From Casuarius casuarius (lineage: Eukaryota; Chordata; Aves; Casuariiformes; Casuariidae), in NCBI GenBank assembly GCA_003342895.1, contig PTFA01000024.1, positions 1,630,932 to 1,694,931 on the forward strand: a DNA stretch of 64,000 bases, read 5' to 3'. Below, piece by piece: positions 1 to 12,239 of the stretch. Numbering within the stretch: the first letter of the stretch is position 1; every line of letters begins with the position of its first letter. A program made the translations under genes and the position numbers. The notes under the pieces were generated by a model. It had not been told where the DNA came from and ran no database searches. It was given only the letters and a program-made list of their open reading frames with translations.

Positions 1-1869
1 CTTAGTCTCTATTATTTTACACATTCTTAGATGAGCCTGATTCATTTGTGCCAGCAGGTGTGCACATGCATACACGCACATTAATCACAAGACATCTTTT
101 TTTGCATCTTAGTTTCAGATATTTTATGCTATTCTTCTCAGATTCTGCTTTTAATATTTAATTTGCCTGGAAATCATTATTATACTAAAACAAGGTGTTT
201 TTATTAGTTCATTAAAGTCATAAGTGTTTTAAATTGCTGCTGTAAAAAGATCTGGACAAAAGTCCTGGATGATAAATCAGACAGAAAAAAAATGTTTCTC
301 TTTTATTTAAAAATGACATTGTACGTGTGTCTCTTGCTCTGCCTAGTACCATTTCCTACTTAGCATGAACCTTCTAAAAATGTACTTATTTAGAATTATT
401 TAGCTATGAATTATATAATACATCTTAAGTCATCAGGAAGTGCTCAGCTGGGAAATACCCTCAAACAGGACATCCATCAGAGAACCTTAACGACCAGCAG
501 TGACTATTGTTCAATGGCTGTGGTAATTCTGCTTGGGGGACGCCTTCGGATGACCCAGCAGTGCTTAAATCACTGCATTTTGTACAATCATAAACTTGCC
601 AGTGAGCTGCTGTGGGTTGGGAGCTTCCAGGAAAGACCTGAGGAGGCCAAAGACAACAGAGGAAGAACAGCTAGGGATGGAAACGGAAGAGGAACAGAGC
701 AAACACCTTGAATAGGAGGATTTGGCAACACCATAACACATCCAACTGCTAAGAGAAACCTAGAGGTATGGAAACAGCCATACAGAAGCAGGAAAATGCT
801 ATATGCAAGCCCTTGAATGTATAGGCAAAGAGAAATGGTTGTCTCTGTTTACATGTCTTCCATGTGATCAAACAGTAATTAGGGTGAGTTTCTGCTCAGG
901 ATTCAAGCCTGGCTATTTTTCATGTATTTGATACATATTTACATGTTCTACAGTTATATATATAATGTATATGTCCATTTTCAAACACGACCTTGGAGGG
1001 CCAGAACAGTGGCTTGTGCATGTCCAGTACTACTGGAAGACCAGAGCTCAAGCAACAGGCTCCAGCACTGAACCAGCCACACACCTTCACATACAAGTAC
1101 AACCCATTTTCAGGTACTTCAGCAAGTCTGGGAACACATCAAGCTGCACAGGCTGCACAACTAGCACCGCAAAAGGACACCAGAAGGGTCAGGTGTGCCC
1201 GGTCCTCAGAGGTTACTGTCACCAGGACACTTGGGACCCCAAAGGCAGAACAGCAGGCTGCAGAAGGAAGGGGATCCAGCGGGCACTGTACACACGCAGC
1301 AAATACGCTACGTCAATGTGCTCTTTTTACTCCCCACCAAGTAAAAATCCCCTTGGTGTGTAAATTGCAACGTTCAAAGCAGTGGAAAGGCAAAGGACAT
1401 GACAAAGGGCGTTGCTGGACAGTTTCAGTTAAAATCACTATAGGCAAACCGCAAGGCCGTGTAATGTCTGCATAAAATCCCTGAAGCGCTTGTTTGGGGT
1501 GACTTCTCCTCTTTTACAGTTGTTGAAATATATTCTAGGGCAAAAGTTTCTGAGCTTGCCAAAAGCTCACCTTTCTGAACCTGATGCGCCCATTAGGGTT
1601 TTGTGAGAAATTACTGACTGTTCTCCCTAGCGGTGCCACTGACTTGGTTACTGATGCCAAGGGCAGATAACAAAGTGGATGGAATTCGTGGAGATTTTCC
1701 TTTTTTGTGACATACCGGAGACAGGAAAAATGACAAGAGCTGATAGCTGAGGCATTCAAACTCACAAGCACAAGACAAAAATGGCACTGGTTCAATGGGA
1801 ACAGAAAGGAATAGCTATTTTTCAGTGATCCTTCAAAAAACAGTTGTTTTGACACTAAACCTCCCAGAG
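1..1869. other. A+T-rich unique sequence, no gene recognised
   Basis: No family-level similarity is seen on either strand. The longest open frame of the window (about 160 codons, 993-1475, plus strand) lies here, but it opens with TTG rather than ATG, is overlapped by a second 132-codon frame (965-1363), and its conceptual product has no domain, signal peptide or repeat that I recognise. A 106-codon minus-strand frame at 1535-1855 is equally anonymous. Base composition rises to near 50% G+C between about 1000 and 1300, which by itself lengthens open frames. Treated as non-coding. Confidence 0.6.
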
Positions 1870-2520
1870 AAAAATCTCACTTTTTTTTTCTTTTTTGGAA
1901 CAGAAGCAGACATTTGACCTCGGTCATTTGATGCCTTATAAAAGTCCATTGCAGCCTGACAGCTTCCTCTTTCATTTGTTAAAAGTGTTTTGTACACTTC
2001 CCCCTTCAACAGCCAACTTACCAGGTATAAAGTAGATTAAATAAATTTCATTTTAAATTAACCGAGATTAAAAAAAATTGTATTTCAATGAAGTATAATC
2101 AAAGGTAAGGTAGAAACAGTGGTAGATTATCCACAGATTTTATGCAAACATAAAATTAAATTTGTCGTGAGGATCTGACAAAAGAACCCCAACCCAGGTT
2201 ACAGGGAAATAAAAAGCTTAATTTAACTGTCTGTTCTCCTTATTTGAATGATGTGTATTTAATCCAATAAAGTGACTATTTATTAGGCTTTCTAATGAAT
2301 GGGGCTTTCTTTGGAAATTTTAAATACTGTTTAAATACCTTTTTAAATACAGTTTTTCTTTGCAAAAGAAGACAGAAAACAGATGTTTTTCAGTTTTCCC
2401 AGTGTGATGCAAGCAAAAGTGTTGTAAACTTATTGCAGGGAACTTACTGGCAACTTTGTCTTTGCTTAAGTAGCACCAAAGAGTTTATCAAGAAAAATCA
2501 GGAATAAAACGAGCAGGAAG
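1870..2520. promoter_or_regulatory. candidate conserved non-coding element with TATA-like module
   Basis: A block of A/T-rich sequence dense in homeodomain-type cores. It contains TTTTTTGGAACAGAAGCAG (1891-1909), an everted nuclear-receptor-like palindrome TGACCTCGGTCA (1916-1927), a TTATAAAAG TATA-like string (1936-1944), CCTGACAGC (1955-1963) and TTAAAAGTGTTTTGT (1979-1993). Near 2318-2350 the 9-mer TTTAAATAC occurs three times at about 12-bp steps. The order of the first blocks is echoed at 12.89-13.01 kb. There is no open frame of note: the 70-codon frame at 2295-2507 is anonymous. The regulatory role is inferred from motif content only. Confidence 0.25.
2318..2350. repeat. three TTTAAATAC direct repeats
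   Basis: The 9-mer TTTAAATAC appears at about 2319-2327, 2330-2338 and 2342-2350, spaced 11-12 bp apart, close to one helical turn. It could be a short tandem duplication or a phased A/T-hook or MEF2-like motif array. This is seen directly; function is unknown. Confidence 0.6.
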
Positions 2521-3290
2521 AATTGCAGCTTAACTAATCATAATAGACTAAGAACTTGACAGGGCTTTTACAGAATCCATACAATATCTTTGCAACAGCA
2601 GAAACTCAGCTTTGGACAGGACTGCATTCCTGACATCTTTTATTTTTAAAACATTCGATTATTCAGGAAGAGTTACCTGAGCAAAAAGTAAATTAAAATT
2701 GAGTGAGGACTTCAAAAATTTTGCCTCAAAATTTGGTTAATGATAATAATTCCTTGTATAAAAGATTGTTTTATGAAAATATAAGCATAGTCCACTCCAG
2801 AAAAACATAAAGGTAAGCACTGAAGATTCCTTTTTGTTCAATATGATTCACATGAAGCTAAGACATTTCTTATACAAAAGCCACGTGCAAAATAGTTCAA
2901 GGCCGCAAAAACCAGCCTTGCATTCAAAACTATACCGACAGTCACCTTGAAGAGTACCAAAGCTCAACAACAATATATCTTGGTTTGCACCTGCTACTGC
3001 ATTTTATGTTTGCACCATTACTTCTTTTATACCCACAGTGAATATTTCCATTTATTTTAGTATTTAATTCCCCGAATGTGGCCCACTTGTTCACCCCAGA
3101 CAGCCTATTTTAGCATTCTCTTTTCCAGCCTCGACTCTTGCAAAGCTTCCTAACCAGCAGCTTTTATCTTCTGATGCTGTGGTGTTTGCCCAGACCTGTG
3201 GGACACCCTTGCTTTCTGCTCCACACAAATGGGATGCTGGCTTGTGCACAGGGTGGCAGCTCCTCAAAACTTGGCACTTGGCCACACCAG
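2521..3290. other. unique sequence, nothing recognised
   Basis: A+T-rich unique DNA. Two overlapping 60-64 codon frames on opposite strands near 3091-3320 are short and have no recognisable product. No repeat or RNA signature was seen. Confidence 0.55.
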
Positions 3291-3294
3291 CCCC

Positions 3295-3550
3295 TATGCT
3301 GTAATCTTCAGATCTTTTGAAGATGATCTATATGATCTATAGCCACAATAAATATCAGCCCAAGTACAGAACCATGTGGCATCCTGTTATTAACCTTTTG
3401 CAAAGACAAAACCAACCTTTTATTCTCACGGTGTTTGCAAACTCTTAATTAGTTTTGTACCCATTTTAATAACTTCTCATTGCTCTCCTGAAGAGTTCTG
3501 GCAAAGGTTTTGAGACTTCGAATACATTTTTGAAGGACATATGGTCATTG
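3295..3550 (-). mobile_element. decayed CR1-type LINE reverse transcriptase fragment
   Basis: Reading the minus strand, positions 3379-3359 encode P-H-G-S-V-L-G, matching the invariant PQGSVLGP block of CR1/L3-clade reverse transcriptases, followed by LIF as in the family (LLFN). Upstream on that strand (about 3540-3500) lies F-K-N-V-F-E-V-S-K-P, resembling the family's F-x-KAFD-x-V-x-H block. Between them K-W-V-Q-N-stop-L occupies the place of the family's R-W-V-x-N-W-L. The frame is broken by stops and frameshifts, so this is a dead, ancient insertion. The catalytic DD box downstream is not visible. The family assignment (CR1 versus L3 or L2) is uncertain. Confidence 0.55.
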
Positions 3551-5915
3551 CAGAGGGGTCATACGCTTTGCAGAGTGATCCCATTTCTACTCGTGGCAGA
3601 ATTGTAAAATGAATTTCTTAGAATGCTTTATTTAGGTACTTGGTGATTTAAGGTGAGGTCTAATCAAGGAACAAAAAATTGATTAAATGTTTTATAATTA
3701 CTAAGCCACAAAGTAAACCGTAGTGATTAAATTATAATGGAACTTAAACTTTAATCCATTTATTGCTATCTGCAGAGGGGTATCCGAAAGACTCTGTATC
3801 ATTTTCACGCTGCTGCTGGCTGGTGGGTCATCTCCTTTCAAACTTCACATCGTTGATCTTCGTCTGCCTGTCCTCCTTGGCTCCTCTCTGCCCCAGAAGA
3901 TGGTGTCACCAACTCTTGGTCCTTTCCATCCTGTCATCAGGCTCTTTGCAGCGTCATTCTTGACAGAGCTGCCTGGCTGCCCATTATACAAAGTTGAAGA
4001 GGCCGCTGAATCAGCACTGACCCGAACTGAGTTGCACAATAATTAGGAGCTTCAAGGAAGAGCTAATGAAAAGCAATCCAATCAAAAATAGTTCTGATTT
4101 TTCATTAACTCGGTTAATTTTAATTTGGATTATCCTTTGCTTTATTTTGGGGTTCAGTAAGATCCAGGCAGCATTTCCTAAAAACAAAAGCATTATAGGT
4201 CTTGCCCATTCCATAAAATGTGGGAATTGCTTGCTGTCATAATTCTGTAGGCTACCAGGACAAATGGCAGCAAGGAGAAACAAGTTGATACAGGCTAATG
4301 TGCTACTGCGATTATTGCAGAATGCTATGGCCAAAATACAATCCCCTCAGTTCTGCGCCTACATATTAAGGTACGTGGCATGAACCATAAAATGAAAATA
4401 TTAGTCTGGATGAGAAAAAAATAAAGCTTATTAGAAGATATGTGCTGATGTTCGAAAGAATTACATTTTTAAGGTCTTTGCATTGTAATTTCAAGCATGT
4501 CTGGGAGCTCCTGATGTGAAGGACTGGTTTTAATAGTGAGGTTGTATTTTAAAGGGAAAAAGCAGGTAAATGCACAACATCGGAATCTGAACAGACATTT
4601 GTCTGCGGTTGTGATGGTGCTGAGAAGGGTGTCCAGAAGCACAAACTTGTTATAAAGTCTTTGGTATGTGGTAATATGCCTAGCGGCAATCTCAGACTTT
4701 TTCCACTACAGAAGCAGCCTCTGCCACTTGGTTGGGAAAGAATTAGGACAAGGTTTCTGCCTTAGAGACCTGGCAATACAAGGCCCTGAGCCTCTGCTGG
4801 GAGCTACAGATAGGGCATCCGAGCTCCCTCCAAGCTTCTGCAGAGTTCCTGCAGGAAGATCCTTTCAGACACAGAGCGCAGCTGAAGTTAACTCTGGTAT
4901 TTGATGTGCGCTCTGTCTATTCCAGTGCAAAGTCAGGCATAAATTAGATGAATCACAAGTTAAGAAATGGCATTAAATTCTGGAAAATTTGTGAGAAGAG
5001 AGGGAAACTTGGTAACAAAATCTGCTCTTGGAAATAATTCAGCTTATTTTCTTTCTCCTTTGTAACTTCACTTCGGGTTTGTCTGCTGCCTTGCTTATGC
5101 ATTCAGAGTAAGTAGGCTTTTAAGGAAGAAAAAAAGTTCTCTTTAAAATAAACTATTTCAGAGTGTTTTCCCTAAGTGTGCTATGTACTACTGTTATCCC
5201 ATTTTTCATTGCTGGGTGTACAACAGGGTTTCAAAAGATTAAGGTCTATGAAGTTTTGTTTTAAATAACTTTATATTAATGGATACCAAAATAAATAAAA
5301 TCTTCTGTGGAAACAGCAGGTCCCTGTGAAACAGATCTATTCTACCTGCATTTCCATTAAAGATTTTAGTAACTAACAGAAAATAACTAAATGTCCAAGG
5401 TAGCTCCTTTAATATGCCATGGAAAGTGAGCGAGTATTTACAGTATCAAAACACTGTCAAAACATTTGCTTTATTTATTCCTATTTCCATTAAGAAAGCC
5501 TTGTTATGCAAGCTAACAAAAAGACCCACTTTAAGGAAAAACTAATAAATCACTCTAGCTCACGGGAGCCTTGTCATATATCACTAAAGTTTATGATAAC
5601 CACGCTACTGAAATAATGTGTATTTTAAAAGAGAGCAGGAAAAAGAGAACTAGTTCATTTATTATAATTTTAGGGGAATATATATATAGGGTATACATTG
5701 GTGCAGGCAAATAAATTGCAAAACAAAGCAAAATAAATCTTGCAACAGAACCAAGGAAAAGCTGGTAAAGTAGGATGAAAAGGAAAACTCACACCCAAAC
5801 TTCCATACAGATTATTGACTATGTTTTAGATTTATGTCCTTAAAGAAGACATGAAGAGTGAGTCTGCTCATTAAGAGGAATCAATACACAAATATCACGT
5901 GTGTATCCTCCCTCA
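3551..5915. other. A+T-rich unique sequence, no gene recognised
   Basis: No recognisable coding, RNA or repeat feature was found. The longest frame is 107 codons (4011-4334, minus strand), with hydrophobic stretches but no family signature. A TATATATA-rich patch sits near 5680-5695. Everything else looks like neutral non-coding DNA. Confidence 0.55.
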
Positions 5916-6044
5916 GGAATCCTCTCCTTTCCTTCTCTTTTCATTCTCCTTTCTTTCTTCCCTCCATTCCCTTCCCTCTTCTGTTCCCTGTCCTCTCCTC
6001 TCTTCTCCTCTCCTCTCTCTCCTCTCCTTCTTCCTTTCTCTCCA
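5916..6044. repeat. polypyrimidine/polypurine (CT-rich) tract
   Basis: About 130 bp of nearly pure pyrimidine on the plus strand, with only a few purine interruptions (for example near 5942, 5966 and 5981). It is built from CTCCT, CTTCC and CTCTC words. Such mirror-rich tracts can form triplex (H-DNA). The open frames on both strands here, all Ser/Leu/Pro/Phe or Arg/Glu/Lys/Gly rich, are by-products of the low-complexity sequence and not genes. Confidence 0.85.
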
Positions 6045-6059
6045 GAAAAAATGTTTAAA

Positions 6060-6440
6060 GCCCAGTCCATGTTGTTTCTACTGAATTCTTGTCTAGCTAC
6101 AACCTAGAGACTGTTGTTAGCAAAACTACCACATTTGATCAATTTGATTAGCAGATGGTATCTTTGATCTGGACTTGAAAAAGTTTGTATAGCCACCTGT
6201 TTAGAAGTCAGTAGAGCTTGTGCTGATGGCACAATATTCAGCCCGTTTTATGATGGTGATACGGAAAGATTTAAGACATGCTTGCTAGGAATAAAGGCAG
6301 CTAAAGAATCCAGGAAACCAGGTTAGTAAAAGTCTATCCCCCTTCAGCTAAAAGGCAGGAGCCATGCTTTTCAACACATACAAGGTCCTTTGTCATCCAA
6401 GGACAAAAAGCAGTGATTTCCTATACAACAACTATTTCCC
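6060..6440. other. unique sequence, nothing recognised
   Basis: Ordinary A+T-rich DNA between the pyrimidine tract and the poly-G run. No feature is supported. Confidence 0.5.
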
Positions 6441-6456
6441 ACTCCATACATTTAAA

Positions 6457-6470
6457 GGGGGGGGGGGGGG
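6457..6470 (+). repeat. G14 homopolymer
   Basis: Fourteen consecutive G on the plus strand inside A+T-rich DNA. Long G homopolymers are rare because they are unstable in replication. It could form a G-quadruplex, and its true length is prone to sequencing error. Confidence 0.9.
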
Positions 6471-6954
6471 TATTTTCTGATAATAAAGAAAGCGGAGGGG
6501 TTGAAAGCATCATATAAATTATATAATTATCTATCTGACATGTTTTACTATGGCTGCCATCCAAACTAAAACATATATATCTAGATCACTGCAGAATTCA
6601 AAGGACATAGAGGACTAGGAAAATCTGAATGCCTCTGCAGAGCAGAGAAAAATCTGTTGACTTTTGAAGTTCTTGGGCTACAAGATATATGTTAAACTAA
6701 ATTTAACCTTTTTATATCTTACAATTTACCTTCATCCATATGTTTTTCTTCCTGCATAAGATAAGAGCACACTTTAATCATGCACAGATGGGCTATTCAT
6801 TTAAGTGAAAGAAAAAGGCTTTATTCTATTTTATCCATTTTCTTCTAGAATAGTTTGTTGGTGCGACTCTCATTTTGCTCTTTTCTCTAAACTAGAATGG
6901 AATTCATCCACTGCTATTATTGCAAAGGCTATATAATGAATACTTGTTAGAAAA

Positions 6955-7017
6955 TCATATATAGGATATATAAATCTATATATAGGACATATAAATGTAT
7001 ATGTATAATATATAAAG
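6955..7017. repeat. three-copy 21-bp AT-rich tandem repeat
   Basis: Three consecutive 21-bp units start at 6955, 6976 and 6997, each with the pattern TATATAGGAYATATAAAT or a degraded form. The first two units differ at only a few bases and the third is more diverged. A minisatellite-like local duplication of about two helical turns. Confidence 0.7.
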
Positions 7018-10000
7018 TCAGACATCAGGCTTCACTCATCCTAGAAATTTCCCTTTGGAGTCCAGATTCAGACAGGTCAAGCTACAACAGTGATGCAAAG
7101 TACAGACATTACATCCTGAGGTATCTGAAACTAGGCATGTTTTACCACAATAATGAATGCTCTCATTTGGAATGGAGAAGAAGTTCTAAAAAAATAAAGG
7201 AGTGCCATTGCAACTGCAATAAAGGAAGTAATAATGAATGTTAGTTCTGTGCAGAAGTATTCCTCAAATGGTTAACTGTGTGCGGAAGTATCCCTCCCAG
7301 CACCTAAAAGCAGGATGTACAACTGTGAAGAGAGAGTTAACTTCAGGCAAGTTGTCTAAAGCCACTTTCAAAGCCCATACCAATTCATAGCATTGCAGTA
7401 CTGGTTTCAGACATAGATGCTCCCATATTTATATATAGATTTGTCTAGGGAGAGGGGTTAAGATCTAGACTTATTCAGGGTCTTCTAATGCCATATCAAA
7501 GCTTCATTTTCAATACTGCATCAAAACCAGTCTGAACATTGCCAAGTGCTGACCCTGCAGCAAACTTACCACCTGTGATTGTCCACCCGCTCTTCCCTCC
7601 ACACGATATACTGGTTTCAACTGGCTTCAAATTTAGTAGTGATTTTCAGACAATTCTGATACCTAGGGTCAAACATCCAAAGGCTACCTCCATGGGTATT
7701 ACAATTTCCTCCATTATTTAATATTTGTAGATAGCATTACCAGTATGCCTTGCTTCATGGTTTCCTTTCCACCTTGCACAGCACACATGGATAACTTGCT
7801 TTTGCTAGAAAACTAGTTATCACTAAGCTTAAGCCTTCAAATATGCCAGCATGTATCCCCTGTCCCCTCAGCTCTCTATGCCAAAAGTGTTCTTGGAAGG
7901 GAGTTTTACAGCATTGTAAATCCAACTTTCAGGCTGTTGATACAGAATAAAAAATACTGAGTCCTTGTAACACAAAGTATAAATTCACTCTGTTATTTAT
8001 TCAAGATATTTTTAATCAATGTGCTCTGTGGCAATGGGCATGATATATTTTCTCACAGCCAGCATAAAATCGGCATAAAGACAGCATAAACACTTACTGT
8101 GTCCTCTGGCTAATTTGACAAAAATATAAAGGTATGACACTCATGATTTAAACCGAATTGCTATGGCTTGGTGATACGGTTCTTCCACAAACATGGTTCT
8201 TAGCAGGCACTATTTACCCTACAGCATTTTTACATCCAGGCTGTGATCTCCCAGATCAATGTATTCGTTGATCGTTTTCATCTGCTGCAATCTATAACCA
8301 CTTCTCTATTCCCACTTACACCAATTCACCTTTCCTAGGCAATAAAAAACCCTGAAGTTACAAGCAATGTGGTACTTGTCTATATAGCTCCCAGACCGGG
8401 AAGAACAGATATATATGGAGTCTCTGGAGTTACTACTCAAACACGAACATAAAGGTAATAATAATCACCCACATCCTCCTTTACTTTAAAATTGGGCTTC
8501 CAAGGTGCTTTAATTCAGTAGAAGTGATTTAAATAGAGAATAAAAACTCTTCTCAATTTTAAAGTCTGTAATAGCTATTGCCTGCCTATGGACAACCAGA
8601 GAGATCACACAGCCTAGACTCTAAAGCAGAGAGCAAACCAGCCTTTGCAGAGTTCTGTATTTCAACAATATGTTATTAATATCAAACCATTTCCTACACT
8701 CTGACAGCTCTTCTCATCAGTGAGCTGCCAGCCCACTTGAAATCCTGATGTTGTCTACTTCACCCTTTCCCTACCAGCTGCTCTGTAAGGTTTTTCCCAT
8801 GGTGGGTTCTTCACACCTTCCAAGCACAGATCCATCCTTCATAACAATTCAGTTCCCGTGGGCTGGGAACTGAGTTAAAGAAGCATATTTTAACACTACT
8901 CAGCCAGTCCACATGGAAAAGCTCAATAGTTTTTTATAATGCTTTAACATGAGCTAAGCCTTTTTAAAAGGCTCTGCATTCAGCCACATCTTTATATGAT
9001 CACATCGTTCTTTCAGTCCCTGAGAGGAGCTAGGACCACATGAGGACCAATCGGGTTCTTGATCAACCATAATCTCATCTGCAAAAACTATTTATCATTT
9101 GTTTGTTCTGATCTTTCCAAGATAAAACTTATCTCAAACATTTTTTCTCTTAAATTTTACTCATTTTCAAGCACAGCTTTAAAATTCTAATAAGCCTTTA
9201 CCTGCTAGTCCAGAATCTAACATTAAGTTTTCTTAAGATAAGACTTGGAAGACTTTTCAGTTCCTGTATACATTATAATTAGTGGTGGAGACCTCCACAG
9301 CTAGTAACAGAGAAAAGATGAGTTATATTCTGAGTTACAGTGACAGCAGCTCCAGCTTATTTGAACAAATGAGATGTTTGTTCATCTTATAATAGTGTCA
9401 GGTCAGTTGTTATTCCAAAAGCATCAAAAGGTCTTTCTGGGATTTCTTCATGGCAGTAAGGAGATATATCATCTAATATATCAAATTGAAAACTGAACAG
9501 AAGCAAAGGTTTTCCACAGGCAAGCAAAGTTTCTCTACTGCCAAACTTAGCTGTGGTACCTGGAAATTTCAGAAGTTCAACCCTCCACTAATTCTGTTGC
9601 AGAGTTCTAAATAGTCACCTTCAGAATGTAAAGAATTTTTTTTTGCCTCTTAAAAGGGTGCCAAAACTGTGAAGATCGGAAAAGGTCAACATATTTTACT
9701 CTGATATTTTCCTTCTTTCCCCAAATAAGTAGCAATGTTAGAAGATTCACACTTCTGATCCCAGGGAGCAGGGAAGCGTGTGAAGAAAGAAGCATTCATA
9801 TGTCAACACTTTTAAGTTCATTATAGGTGATGGAAGGATGCTCAAGCAAGTAACAACAATACAGCTATAAGCGTGTGCATAGGTGAGTTGCAGAAAAGAA
9901 GAATTCTGAGTTTATTAATTGCCAAGAAAAAAAGAAGCTGCTTTGAAGTGTGTGTTTTTCTTTCTTTTTCATTTTTAAAATGAAGAATATATATTTTATC

Positions 10001-12200
10001 CCACAGACACTAAAGAAAGGGGAAAAAAACCCCAAACATTATTGTCTCTCTGGCTAATACGTGAGTCCTATTTGCCATAGCCACTAGAGCTATTTTACAG
10101 AGTTATATTTAACTCATTCCTCGGGCTTTGCTGCCTGGAGCTTACCTTCTGCTTGCTGAGCTGCTTTCTGTGCTGTGTGGTGTCCTGACAGCAAGACGAA
10201 TGAGCACAGGCCTCCTGCATTTGGCAATCAGCTAATGTTGCAGAATGTGCTTTCAACCTGGTGGAACAGCTTTCTCAACAGCTGGTCAGAAGACTGACCA
10301 CCGGGCAGGTCTTCCTGTGCTCAGGCTGGAGCCGCTTCTCAAATATCAAACATCAAATCTGCCAGTACGCACCCAGGGCCTTGTTTCTCATCCCACCTGT
10401 ACGATAACCAGTTGCTTGCTGCAATGCTCCCTCTTACGGGACTGACCACTCTTTCCATGGAAAGGCCTGCAGGTTTCTAGGAAGGTTTCTAGACCTCTAA
10501 TCAAGTAAGGAGAACTCAGTATGCGGGAACACTGCAAGATCCCCCTGCCCCTGTGGCACCATGGATAGGGCTGTCAATCCAAGGGAAGATCTCTTACTGC
10601 TTACTGCTAATTACAGGGAATAGGATGAGCAGGGCTCTAACAGCCTCTGTCACCTGCACAGGTGACATGGAAGGAGGGCTGCTGAAAGAGGGACAGCATT
10701 TTCTGAGGGCAATCAGAGAGGAGTTCCATGTAAGACCAGGTATTACCTGTAAAAACTGCAATCTGGCGCTAAACTGTTACTGTACCTTCAATATTCAGGA
10801 TTAGAGGGTTCCAGAAAACCAACAAAACTTTTGTAATTAAAATGTAAGTAATATTTAAAATGCCTTAAAATCATTCAAAAGTAAATGCGTTTTCTCAAAA
10901 AAAGTCATCTTTCACATTTTACCAGATCAAATATTCACTGCAGGAAGCAACTTATTACATATCCTTTACTGCAACCATTTTTATGGAATCAATCCTGAGC
11001 CATTTCAGACAGTAGTCAGCAGGGAAGTATCTGACTATCTGAGCATTTATAGTGCTGGTGCCCACCTGAGGTCCCCAGAGGCAAAAACCATTATTCAAGT
11101 ACAAACAAGAGAGATCTATGGGTTTCTTCGGAGGGGGGGCTGTATCTGGAAACCAATTATACAGAAGTTCTATAAATAACCTGTAACTTACTATGTAGCA
11201 TGTTTTTAAAGCATTATCTTCATTTATATAATAGATGAGAAGACTATAAACCACAGAAATAGCAAGTGAGAACATTTCCATTTCTTATATGTTTTTCAGC
11301 AGTGAATATTGAAGATAGGGATAGCAGAGGAATACTGAGATACCTGGGACAGCATTAAAATCCTATGACATCAAATCCTGCAGCCCTATTGATGTCTGCA
11401 CAGCCACACAGGCATAATTTTGCCCATTGTGTTTTCCAATACTATAGAAAGTGATTCAAAAAACTGAATCCTATAGTTTCAGAAAAGTGATTTTTTTCAT
11501 TAAATATCAAATCTGTATTTTCATCAGAACACCAACATCCAGCACAGGATCGATGGGTAAATGAGAAAAGGGAGGAACTTGTCCCTAGAATAACTGGTGA
11601 AGCTTCTTGCACATGGTACAGAGTGGAAATCTGGATGACTGATTTGTCAGCAGAGCTTCCAAGCTCACCTCCTCTCCTCGCCATCTCTTCCCACTCACAC
11701 TAGCTTTGTACAGAGGAACGACTTCACTGTATCAGTCACTGCAGGAGCTATCTAAAGCACACTTTGTGTTGATGATGGGTCACTCAATTATTAAGGTGAT
11801 TTATGTTTTGTGCATTAGAGAATTCAGTCAGAACTCAGTTGCAGACTAGGCAGACAGAATGAGAATCATTGCCTCTATAAAAAAAACAGTGTATTTTCTT
11901 TTCAGGAGGTACCTTGCAGAGGAGATGTGTATTGGTTAAATACTGTGTTACCAAGAGGCCAACAGCTCTACCAAATAAGAGCTGTAAAAGTTAAGAAGTG
12001 ACAAACTCCTTTGTTGTTAGAAACTGCAAGATATCTCCTGTATATTTTCCAGTTTGAAGAACATCAGCTCTTCCAATGTATTTGTCATGCTGTACTTGTT
12101 TTTATTTCTCCAGACTGTAAAGCTAGCACCATAAATGTGATGTGTTTCCATCAAAAAAAAAAAAAAGGCCAGCCTAAATTTTACCACTTTTACCGCAGAA
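7018..12200. other. A+T-rich unique sequence, no gene recognised
   Basis: Five kilobases with no supported gene or clear repeat. Open frames are all below about 110 codons (for example 10955-11281 on the minus strand) and anonymous. A 14-base poly-A sits near the right end (12153-12166). A weak resemblance to a MIR segment at 8600-8650 was not strong enough to annotate. Confidence 0.5.
12153..12166 (+). repeat. A14 run, possible retroposon tail
   Basis: Fourteen A preceded about 20 bp upstream by CATAAA, a polyadenylation-signal variant, near 12130. This is the layout expected at the 3' end of a processed retrocopy, but no parent mRNA is recognisable upstream. It may equally be a chance homopolymer. 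Confidence 0.35.
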
Positions 12201-12239
12201 ATTCATGATCCTGCAAGGGGAAGAGTGTGGGTGCTTGAC

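Noticed and set aside
993..1475. 160-codon open frame, longest in the window
   Set aside because: It starts at TTG, overlaps another long frame, has no recognisable domain or splice context, and lies in locally G+C-richer DNA where long frames arise by chance.
5840..6107. Several open frames in the CT-rich tract
   Set aside because: They are translations of low-complexity polypyrimidine DNA, not genes.
8600..8650. Words resembling the reverse complement of MIR (AGATCACACAGCCTAG)
   Set aside because: Too short, and without supporting collinear words on either side.
12000..12166. Processed pseudogene suggested by the A14 tail and upstream CATAAA
   Set aside because: No recognisable parent gene and no target-site duplication could be seen.
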